Position numbers and translations under genes: made by a program. Positions 9,398 through 16,873 of a DNA stretch of 64,000 nucleotides are shown here, piece by piece. Positions within the stretch are counted from its first letter, which is position 1. Each line of letters begins with the position of its first letter. The DNA comes from Thermoplasmata archaeon (GTDB lineage Archaea; Thermoplasmatota; Thermoplasmata; Lutacidiplasmatales; UBA184). The stretch lies in NCBI GenBank assembly GCA_028864975.1, contig JAGWLG010000005.1, positions 62,001 to 126,000 on the forward strand. Reading direction: 5' to 3'. The notes under the pieces were generated by a model. The model was not told the origin of the DNA. It saw nothing but the letters and a program-made list of their open reading frames with translations, and ran no database searches.

Positions 9398-12300
9398 ATG
9401 GCCGACGCCACTCGCCCGCTCCTGCATCGAACCCGGACCGATCTCCTGCGATGGACCGCGTTGCTCCTCGTCGGGGTCTCGCTCGCATCTTCGGCCGGGG
9501 CCGTCGGGGCCGGGACCGCCCCCCATCCCGAGACTCCTGCGCAAGTCCCACAGGCGGTTCCTCTCCCCGGAGAGCCGAGCGCCCAGCCTCTCTGCATCTC
9601 CTGCTCGCTCGAGAGTGGCGCAGGAGAACACCCCCTCCTCGCGACGCCCCTCAGCTCCGTTTCTCCCCTTGCCCTCCTCGCTGACCCCCCGGTCTCCCCG
9701 GGTCCCGGCCCAGTCATCACGTCGGGGCCTGGAAGGCCGCTCTTCGTGACCTCGAGTTCCGGGTGGAACGGTATCGATGGCTCGACGGGGGGCGGATGGA
9801 CCCCCCCCGATACCGTCGGGGCCGCGAGCTCGAGCCAGTTCGCCGAGTTCGTCAATCTTTACTGGGAGGTGTACAGCCGGAGCGGGGCGGTCCTTCAGTC
9901 CGAGAGCGCAGCCACGTTCTTTGGCACCACGGACAGCCTGTCCGATCCTCAGGTCTTGTATGACCCGGCGAGCGGCCACTGGTTCGTCTCGCTCATCGAC
10001 ATCAGCTCGAAGACCATCACCATCCAAGTCTCCCAGACCAGCGATGCTACGGGGTCGTGGTGGCAGTACGCGGGCTACAGCCCTGGAGGCTCGCTCTTCC
10101 CCGACCAGCCCGTGATGGGGTTCAACTCGAACACGTTCATCATCTCCTCGAACATCTTCCAGGGGAACACTTTCAAGCACTCCGAGGCGTGGGTCCTCAA
10201 CAAGACCCAGATGATGTCGGGGACCACCCCGGCATCGACCACGTTCAACAACGGCCTCGGCTCCGCCCACCCCATCACCGACTACGGTCCGCTGAACACC
10301 ATGTACCTGGTCAGCGACGGCTTCGGGAGGGCCGGCAGCTTGGGCCTCATTGCGGTGACGGGGACCCCGCCCGGAGGGGTCTCCACTTCGCAGCAGAACC
10401 CGGGGATTGCCCCCGCCGAGAAGGCCGTGGCGAACCCTGCGGATGCGGGCGGCGGGAGCGTCAATGTCGACGATGGTCGTATCGGGTCCGCGGCGTACCA
10501 GAACGGGGTCATCTGGGCCACGGCCAACGACGGATGCGCGGTCGCCACGTGCGCGAGGCTCTTCCAGATCACCGCTGCGACCCATACGATCACCCAGGAC
10601 TTCGACTGGTACCCCTCCGCGGGGGTCTCCGCGTTCTACCCGGCGGCCTCGTTCGACAGCTTGGGCGACCTCGGGATCCTGGTCTCGGTCGTGAGCTCCA
10701 CCACCTACGCCAGCATGGACATCACGGGACAACTCTTGAGCGATCCCTCGGGGACCCTGGAGACCCCTGTGATGGTCGCCACGGGAACTTCCGCCCAGAC
10801 GTCCACGCGATTCGGGGATTACTCAGGCCTCCAGCCGGACCCCGGTACGGTGAGCGGATTCTGCGGGTCCGGGGAGTGGGACGGTCCGGCTGGCGCCGGC
10901 TCTTGGAACACCTGGAACGATTGCTTCAACGTCACCGCCACTGCCCCCACGCCGAAGGTCTCGTTCGTGCTGAGCCCCACGAGCGGAGCCGGATCGGTGC
11001 AGTTCAACGGGAACACCTACTACAACGGCCAGACGGTCACCATCGCGGCCGGGACCTATTCCCTGGGGCAGACCACCAACGCCGGGTGGCACTTCTCGTC
11101 CTGGACGACCTCGGGAGGTCTCACCGTAGGGGCCGGTACCCTGGCCGTCACCTCCTCCGGGACCCTCACCGCGACCTACGTCCAGTATCCCCAGGTCTCC
11201 TTCACGGTGAGTCCGGTCGGGTGCCAACCGATCACGTTCAACACGACGACGTGGAACAGCGGGACCTCGGGGAGCTTCTACACCTCCGGGAGCCCCTTCA
11301 CGGCCTCCATCGCGGCCTGTGCTGGCTACACCTTCAGTACCTGGAGCTCGACCGGCGGGATCGCGCTCGGAACACCCGGTGCCCTGAGCACCTCCGTCAC
11401 CCTGACGGACAACGGGACGCTCACCGCGACGTTCACGCGGACCACCTACGCTGTGAGCGTCGTGATCTCCCCCGGACCAGGCAGCGGCTACGCCAAGATC
11501 GGAGGGACCCCGTACTTCAACGGGAACACGGCGAACCTGGCTGCCGGGAGCTACGCGCTCGCCTTCGTCGCATCACCGGGATGGGCCTTCTCCACCTGGT
11601 CGGCGACCGGGGGCGCTGCGATCGGGGCTGGAACCCTCACGGTGAGCGGGGCGGGAACCCTCACCGAGACCTTCGCCCAGCACCCCCTGGTCTCCTTTAC
11701 GGTCAGCCCCGCGGCCTGCCAGCCGATCACGTTCAATACGACGACGTGGAACAGCGGGACCTCGGGGAACTTCTACACCTCCGGAAGTCCCTTCACGGCC
11801 TCCGTCGCGGCCTGCGGCGGCTACACTTTCAGCACTTGGAGCTCCACTGGTGGGGTCGCACTAGGGACCCCCGGAGCCCTGAGCACTTCCGTGACCCTGA
11901 CCAACAATGGGACGCTCACCGCAACGTTCACCGGGACCATCTATGCCGTCGGTGTCGTGATTTCCCCGGGAGTGGGTAGCGGCTACGCCAAGATCGGCGG
12001 GACCTCGTACTTCAACGGGAACACGGCGAACCTGGCGGCGGGGAGCTACGCGCTCGCCTTCGTCGCCTCCCCGGGATGGGCCTTCTCCACCTGGTCGGCG
12101 ACCGGGGGCGCTGCCATCGGAGCGGGGACGCTGACCGTAAGCGGCGCAGGGACCCTCACCGAGACCTTCGCCCAGTTCCCCCTGGTCTCCTTCACGGTCA
12201 GCCCCTCCGGCTGTCAACCGATCACGTTCAATGCGACGACCTGGAACAGCGGGACCTCCGGGAGCTTCTACACCTCCGGGAGCCCCTTCACGGCGTCCAT

Positions 12301-15109
12301 CGCGGCTTGCGCGGGCTACACCTTCAGTACCTGGAGCTCGACGGGCGGGATCGCGCTGGGCACGCCGGGTTCCCTGAGCACCTCCGTCGCTTTGACCGAC
12401 AACGGTACGCTGACCGCGACGTTCGCCGCCGCGACCCCGACCGTCTCGTTCACGATCTCCCCGGGCGCCGGCGCCGGGATCATCACGGTGGGAGGGACGA
12501 ACTACTACAACGGCAACTCGGCCTCGCTGGCCTCCGGGACTTACACCCTCGCCATGACGGCGACCGCGGGATGGCACTTCTCCGCCTGGTCGACGACCGG
12601 TGGAGTCTCGGTGGGTCCCTCGGGCCTTTCCGTCACCGCCTCGGGCACCCTCACGGCCACGTTCGTCGGCTACCCGTGGGTGAGCTTCTCCGCGGTCGGT
12701 TACACCGGGTGCGGACCGGTGGTCTTCAATGGAACGTCGCAGATCACCGGCGGCGGGAACTTCTACACCTCTCTGAGCCCCTACACGGCGAGCGTCGCGC
12801 ACTGCGCCGGCGCGGTCTTCTCCACCTGGGCCCCCACCGGCGGGGTCAGCGTGGCGACGCCCGGCGCGCAGAGCACTTCGGTCACCCTCACGGACAACGG
12901 CACCCTCACCGCGAGCTTCGTCCCGGAGAGCTACAACGTGAACCTCCACATCACGCCAGCCGCGTCGCCGACGGGAGGGACGATCAGCCTGAACGGGGCG
13001 ACCTACTACGATGGACAGGTCGCCTCGCTGACGGCGGGGTTCTACCCCATCTCTTACACTGCGTCGCCGAACTTCCTCTTCGCCAACTGGTCGACCGCGG
13101 GGTCCGTCTCCTTTGCGGGGGCGGACCTGAACGTCCTAGGCAACGGGTCCGTCTACATCACCTTCGTTCAGGCCTACACCACGACCTTCTACCTCACCCC
13201 CTCCGCCTGCGCTGCGATCGCCTCGATCAACTTCATGGGCATCGCCTTCACCAGCGGGGGGGGCCGCATGTTCCAGTCGCTGACGAGCTCGGCGACCGCC
13301 TCGGGCTGCACGGGCTACGCCTTCAGTACCTGGTCGACGACCGGCGGGGCCTCGGTCTCCAGCGCCACGCTGAACCCGACGATGCTCACCGCCGCGGGCA
13401 ACGGGACCTTGACCGCCAGCTACTCGCAGAACTCGACGACGACCTACGCCATCACGCTGGACGCGACCCCTGCGTCCTGCGGTCCGGTCACCTTCAACGG
13501 GGCTTCCTACGCTAGCGGGAGCACGGTCAACGTCGCGGCCTCGAGCTACAGCATCTCCGTGTCCGCTTGCTCCGGGTACACCTTCGCCGGGTGGACGTCC
13601 TCGACTTCCTCGAACACCGTGCTGTCTCCCGGGGCGCTCTCGACCACGGCGACGGTGGGGGCAGCGGGGACGCTCACGGCCACGTTCACCCCGGTGGGGA
13701 CCACCTATTCGATCACTCTGGCAGCCTCCCCTGCGTCCTGCGGTCCGATCGTCTTCAACGGCACGTCGTACGCGAGCGGCAGCGTCGCCACCGTCTCTGG
13801 TGGGACCTGGCCGCTGGTCGCGAACGCCTGCTCAGGGTACACTTTCGCTGGATGGACCGCCACCTCCCCGAACGTCGTCACGTCCCCGGGCTCCTCCAGC
13901 ACCACCGCCACGATCTCTGGCACGGGTACCATCACCGCCCTCTACACCGCCGTGGTGACCACCTACTCCGTCACCATCTCGACCGCGCCCTCGACCTGCG
14001 GGTCCGTCACCCTCGGTACGACGACGTACACCAATGGCCAGACCGCCAACCTGAGGGCGGGAAACTATGCCGTGGCGGTCGCTTCCTGCACCGGCTATCT
14101 CCCTGCCCCTTCGTTCCAGGTGGGTGGAGGCGTGAGCTTGAACGCGCTCGACACGCAGCTCACCGTGAGCGGCGACGGCTCGCTCTCCCTCAACTTCGTG
14201 GAGCTCCTATCGGTCAAGCTCACCGCGGGGGCCACGAACACCACGACGGGAACGGTGGACCCCTTCACGGTGAGCCTCACCGGAGGTCGGGCTCCCTACA
14301 CCGTGATCTGGGACTTCGCGGATGGGACCCCCTGGGTGCACGCGAACCTCACCTCAACCTCGGGGGTACAGCCCCACGCGTTCTCGAGCGCGAGCGTCTA
14401 CCCGGTCGCCGTCCTGGTCGCGGACAGCTCGGGCCAGGTCGTGCTCGCCATGGTCCAAGTGACCGTCGCGTCGAGCGGACCCGCGCCCTCGAGCTCGCCT
14501 CTGGGGAGCCTGGGAGGGCTTCTCCTTCTGCTCATCATCCTCGCGCTCGTGGCGGTCATCTTCGGTGTGGGCATGGCCCAGCGGCGGCGGCACCGCACCG
14601 AGGCGCAGACCGCAGAAGCGGGGGCCGGTGCGCTCGCGGCCTCGGGGCTCTCCGAGCCCGCTCCCCCCCCATCCCCCAGCGAGGCCCCCCCACCTCCGCC
14701 CCCCAGCTCGGATGAGGTCCCGCCTCCGCCTCCCGCCGACGAGATCCCACCTCCGCCCCCTGACGACACGCCACCCCCGCCACCGTCGGAGACCGGTGAG
14801 GGCGACAGTTCTGAACCCGCCTCCGAGGCTCCGGAAGAGGCGTCGACGGGCGAGGGGGAAGCGACCGACGCGCCGAGCGAGCCCGACCCTGCCGAGGACA
14901 CCGGCGATGGCGCACCCTCGTCCTCCAATCCCGACGCCTCGGCCCCTAGTTCGGAGGAGGGCCCGACGGATGCCTCGCTTCCCTCCGCCCCATCACCGGA
15001 CGCCGGCGACGAGGGCCCTTCTTCGTCCCCGAGCGCGGAGCCTTCCTCCTCCCCCCCCGAGGATGCTTCCGACGAGGTTCACGTCGAGACCGACGCTCCC
15101 GAAATCTGA
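9398..15109 (+). CDS. Giant InlB-type repeat surface protein with polyproline cytosolic tail
   Basis: A 1,903-residue exported protein. A signal sequence spans residues about 18-42. Residues about 120-520 form an unassigned beta-rich domain, probably a propeller, recognisable by D-P-A-S-G-H-W-F-V-S-type strands. Residues about 525-1590 carry at least thirteen divergent InlB B-repeat-like units of 75-90 residues, with motifs such as FSTWS-x-TGG and GTLTATF. A single PKD-like domain lies near 1610-1690 and a membrane helix at about 1703-1728. The 175-residue tail contains repeated acidic-plus-PPPPP blocks and then an acidic Ser/Pro region. In bacteria such repeats build stalks of surface adhesins. 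The middle of the gene contains a 495-bp tandem DNA duplication, annotated separately. The ATG start agrees with the promoter spacing. Confidence 0.85.
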   Translation: MADATRPLLHRTRTDLLRWTALLLVGVSLASSAGAVGAGTAPHPETPAQVPQAVPLPGEPSAQPLCISCSLESGAGEHPLLATPLSSVSPLALLADPPVSPGPGPVITSGPGRPLFVTSSSGWNGIDGSTGGGWTPPDTVGAASSSQFAEFVNLYWEVYSRSGAVLQSESAATFFGTTDSLSDPQVLYDPASGHWFVSLIDISSKTITIQVSQTSDATGSWWQYAGYSPGGSLFPDQPVMGFNSNTFIISSNIFQGNTFKHSEAWVLNKTQMMSGTTPASTTFNNGLGSAHPITDYGPLNTMYLVSDGFGRAGSLGLIAVTGTPPGGVSTSQQNPGIAPAEKAVANPADAGGGSVNVDDGRIGSAAYQNGVIWATANDGCAVATCARLFQITAATHTITQDFDWYPSAGVSAFYPAASFDSLGDLGILVSVVSSTTYASMDITGQLLSDPSGTLETPVMVATGTSAQTSTRFGDYSGLQPDPGTVSGFCGSGEWDGPAGAGSWNTWNDCFNVTATAPTPKVSFVLSPTSGAGSVQFNGNTYYNGQTVTIAAGTYSLGQTTNAGWHFSSWTTSGGLTVGAGTLAVTSSGTLTATYVQYPQVSFTVSPVGCQPITFNTTTWNSGTSGSFYTSGSPFTASIAACAGYTFSTWSSTGGIALGTPGALSTSVTLTDNGTLTATFTRTTYAVSVVISPGPGSGYAKIGGTPYFNGNTANLAAGSYALAFVASPGWAFSTWSATGGAAIGAGTLTVSGAGTLTETFAQHPLVSFTVSPAACQPITFNTTTWNSGTSGNFYTSGSPFTASVAACGGYTFSTWSSTGGVALGTPGALSTSVTLTNNGTLTATFTGTIYAVGVVISPGVGSGYAKIGGTSYFNGNTANLAAGSYALAFVASPGWAFSTWSATGGAAIGAGTLTVSGAGTLTETFAQFPLVSFTVSPSGCQPITFNATTWNSGTSGSFYTSGSPFTASIAACAGYTFSTWSSTGGIALGTPGSLSTSVALTDNGTLTATFAAATPTVSFTISPGAGAGIITVGGTNYYNGNSASLASGTYTLAMTATAGWHFSAWSTTGGVSVGPSGLSVTASGTLTATFVGYPWVSFSAVGYTGCGPVVFNGTSQITGGGNFYTSLSPYTASVAHCAGAVFSTWAPTGGVSVATPGAQSTSVTLTDNGTLTASFVPESYNVNLHITPAASPTGGTISLNGATYYDGQVASLTAGFYPISYTASPNFLFANWSTAGSVSFAGADLNVLGNGSVYITFVQAYTTTFYLTPSACAAIASINFMGIAFTSGGGRMFQSLTSSATASGCTGYAFSTWSTTGGASVSSATLNPTMLTAAGNGTLTASYSQNSTTTYAITLDATPASCGPVTFNGASYASGSTVNVAASSYSISVSACSGYTFAGWTSSTSSNTVLSPGALSTTATVGAAGTLTATFTPVGTTYSITLAASPASCGPIVFNGTSYASGSVATVSGGTWPLVANACSGYTFAGWTATSPNVVTSPGSSSTTATISGTGTITALYTAVVTTYSVTISTAPSTCGSVTLGTTTYTNGQTANLRAGNYAVAVASCTGYLPAPSFQVGGGVSLNALDTQLTVSGDGSLSLNFVELLSVKLTAGATNTTTGTVDPFTVSLTGGRAPYTVIWDFADGTPWVHANLTSTSGVQPHAFSSASVYPVAVLVADSSGQVVLAMVQVTVASSGPAPSSSPLGSLGGLLLLLIILALVAVIFGVGMAQRRRHRTEAQTAEAGAGALAASGLSEPAPPPSPSEAPPPPPPSSDEVPPPPPADEIPPPPPDDTPPPPPSETGEGDSSEPASEAPEEASTGEGEATDAPSEPDPAEDTGDGAPSSSNPDASAPSSEEGPTDASLPSAPSPDAGDEGPSSSPSAEPSSSPPEDASDEVHVETDAPEI
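11196..12426 (+). repeat. 495-bp tandem repeat, about 2.5 copies, inside the InlB-repeat gene
   Basis: Matching landmarks recur exactly 495 bp apart. The TCTCC of the F-T-V-S-P segment occurs at 11196, 11691 and 12186. GATCACGTTCAA occurs at 11230, 11725 and 12220. GGCTACGCCAAGATCGG occurs at 11486 and 11981. Each unit encodes 165 residues, made of two different InlB-like modules, and the copies are nearly identical at DNA level. The third copy is cut off after about 240 bp, where the sequence moves to more diverged modules. Confidence 0.9.
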
Positions 15110-15180
15110 ACAGGGGGTCTTAGCCGGCCCCCGAGCCCCCGCCGACGCCTTGATGTCCCGGTCGAAGTTCTGAGCTCGGG

Positions 15181-15552
15181 ATGAGCACTCCTCCTCCGCC
15201 CCGGCACCGCGAGGAACCCCCCTGGGCGAAGTACTTCGTCGTCGGGGTCTCCGTCACGGTCCTGGACCTCCTGCTCTACCCCTATCTCAAGCAGCAGATG
15301 ACCGGGTCGGGTTCCCTGGTCCCCTACATCTCCTGGGCCTCGCTGCTCTTCTTCCTCCTCGTCGGGACGGCGATCGGCTACCTCATCGCGTGGAAGCGGG
15401 CGAGCGGCTACGCGACGCTCGTGCCGACCGGGGCGGTCCTGGGCATCGTCGTGGGGTACGAGCTCGCCCAGAGGGACCCCACCCTGATGGTGGCATTGAT
15501 GGTGGGGGTGGCGGCTTCCGGGCTCTCGATCCTCATCGGGTCGCTCTTCTAG
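15181..15552 (+). CDS. Small four-helix membrane protein, function unknown
   Basis: A 123-residue protein with a short proline-rich N-terminus and four predicted membrane segments: residues about 17-36, 46-68, 75-93 and 98-121. I recognise no family. The spacing and even distribution of the helices make it a believable integral membrane protein. It follows the giant surface-protein gene by 71 bp on the same strand and could share its transcript. A weak TATA-like CTTGATGT sits about 30 bp before the ATG. Its role could be anchoring or export of a neighbour, but nothing in the sequence shows this. Confidence 0.7.
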   Translation: MSTPPPPRHREEPPWAKYFVVGVSVTVLDLLLYPYLKQQMTGSGSLVPYISWASLLFFLLVGTAIGYLIAWKRASGYATLVPTGAVLGIVVGYELAQRDPTLMVALMVGVAASGLSILIGSLF

Positions 15553-16300
15553 GCCTTCGCTCACCGGCCCGCTCAGTTCCGTGTCGAGCACCTTACAGGC
15601 GAGCGTCGCATCCCCTTCCTCTTCAAATGCCATGACGGGCGGTACCGAGCGAAAGAAGAACCATCTCGGACCGGCCCCGACGTCGGAACGTCCTGGACCC
15701 TTCCGCTCGCAAGAGCGGTCGGTCCCAAGGACCTCCTCCGCCGCGCCGACCTGAGGTGAACCCGCCCGTCGCCGCCCACGGCCCGCACTCGCCTCCCTTC
15801 CGGGACTCGCCTGTGCACGACCGAGGTCCCCGGCGCGAACGCCCCTCGCCGACGCCTCCGCCCAGGGTGCGGGACCCTGAGAGGAACGCGGAGCTGCGCA
15901 CGACCGGAGTAGCGCGAGCCCGGCTTGGACACCGGACCCGCCCGCCCGGACGCCGCACGCCTCACGAGCGTCGCCGCGAGGGACCCCTTCCGGCCCGAGA
16001 GGGCTGTCCGCCACCGCCACCCGCCGACCCCGGAAGTACGGGACGCGGGAGAGCTCGTCACGGAGAGGGCACGTCCGCCCTCGCTACGCGTCCGTGACCT
16101 GCGCAGGCGCCCGACCAGGGCGTCGGCGCCTCTTCCGCGCCCCTCCGTGAGGAGGGACGCACGTCGTCCCCCGTCCGGACCCTTGGGGTCGCGGGCGGGC
16201 GGTCGACGCTCCGCGTTCCGTTCTCCCAGGGGATCGAGCCCCGGCCCCACGCGCGGTGGGCCGACGGGCTCGGAGAACGACGATGTGTTCAAACCCTACG
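15553..16300. other. 748-bp stretch without a convincing gene
   Basis: All long frames here are arginine/proline/glycine-rich and look like GC-driven chance frames. I see no tRNA, and I looked for the conserved cores of RNase P RNA and SRP RNA on both strands without finding them. Short hairpins occur, for example CCCTCC-GTGA-GGAGGG near 16141-16156, and a long one at 16235-16272. The stretch may hold the promoter and leader of the following operon, or an unrecognised structured RNA. Confidence 0.5.
16235..16272 (+). promoter_or_regulatory. Long imperfect hairpin before the HerA-methyltransferase operon
   Basis: Bases 16235-16241 (CGAGCCC) pair with 16266-16272 (GGGCTCG). After a small internal loop, 16243-16250 pair with 16256-16262, leaving one bulged C and a five-base loop. 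It ends 11-29 bases before the first possible start codons (ATG at 16283 and 16301), so it could act in the leader of the operon or end an upstream transcript. Confidence 0.45.
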
Positions 16301-16681
16301 ATGAGCCGACAGGCTCGAACCGCGGACCGCCCACCCAGGCCGAACTTGCCCGCCTCTCTGCCGCCGCCCCCCGAACCCTTGGCGACGGGTCCCACCACCC
16401 TGCTTCCGGAGCTGCCTCAGGGCGCTCGGTGCGTGGGATGGGTCAGGATCCCCCTGACCCTGACCTCCGCCCCCCGGGCGTACCTCTACGCGGTCCCTGG
16501 GGGCGTCCCCCTCTGGCTCGTGCGCCTTCCGAGCCAGGACGGCGCCCCCCGATGGTGCCGGTTGAGCCGGACCGAGCCGGTCCGGTGGGCCCTCGCCTCC
16601 GGCCTCCCGAAGGTCGCCCGGGCCGCGCTCGCCCTGCTCGCGAGGGCGGGGCACGCCACCTCCCCCCCGGAGGGCGCGTAG
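16301..16681 (+). CDS. Small uncharacterised protein, first gene of the HerA-methyltransferase operon
   Basis: A 126-residue protein of unknown family. The first 35 residues are proline-rich and probably disordered. The rest, from ARCVGWVRIP to about residue 120, looks like a small folded alpha/beta domain with alternating hydrophobic strands and a helical alanine/leucine-rich end. An ATG at 16283 in the same frame is an equally possible start. The stop codon directly abuts the ATG of the next gene, so translation is probably coupled. Its place at the head of the cluster suggests a partner or regulator of the HerA-type ATPase, but the function cannot be read from the sequence. Confidence 0.55.
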   Translation: MSRQARTADRPPRPNLPASLPPPPEPLATGPTTLLPELPQGARCVGWVRIPLTLTSAPRAYLYAVPGGVPLWLVRLPSQDGAPRWCRLSRTEPVRWALASGLPKVARAALALLARAGHATSPPEGA

Positions 16682-16873
16682 ATGGCGCCGACGACGAAGC
16701 GCTCGAACGCCGTCGAGCGCGACCTCTGCGGGGCGGTGCAGATCGCCCCGGGCCTCGCCGTGGCCATTGTGCCTCGCGGCGGGCTCACGCTCTTCGCGGT
16801 CGGGAGGGACCGCGTCGTGCGACGCTTCCGCCTATCGCCACCCCCCGCCGTTCGCCCCCGGGAGGGACCGTGA
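16682..16873 (+). CDS. 63-residue uncharacterised protein of the HerA-methyltransferase operon
   Basis: A very small protein starting with ATG immediately after the preceding stop and ending in a TGA that overlaps the GTG start of the HerA-type gene by four bases. The central part (DLCGAVQIAPGLAVAIVPRG region) looks like three beta strands, and the C-terminus is basic and proline-rich. I recognise no family. The zero-base junction upstream and the four-base overlap downstream are the main evidence that this is a real gene. It may be a subunit or clamp of the ATPase. Confidence 0.55.
   Translation: MAPTTKRSNAVERDLCGAVQIAPGLAVAIVPRGGLTLFAVGRDRVVRRFRLSPPPAVRPREGP

Noticed and set aside
11196..12426. 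CRISPR array suggested by the regular repeats
   Set aside because: The repeats are 495 bp, coding and contiguous without spacers; they are tandem protein modules.
16284..16296. A tRNA T-arm suggested by TGTTCAAACCCTA
   Set aside because: No matching acceptor, D or anticodon arms are present on either strand.
15925..16869. Upstream in-frame extension of the HerA-type ATPase by 315 residues
   Set aside because: The translated sequence is arginine/proline-rich without domain character and overlaps two better small genes; the GTG at 16870 forms a 4-base overlap with the preceding stop.
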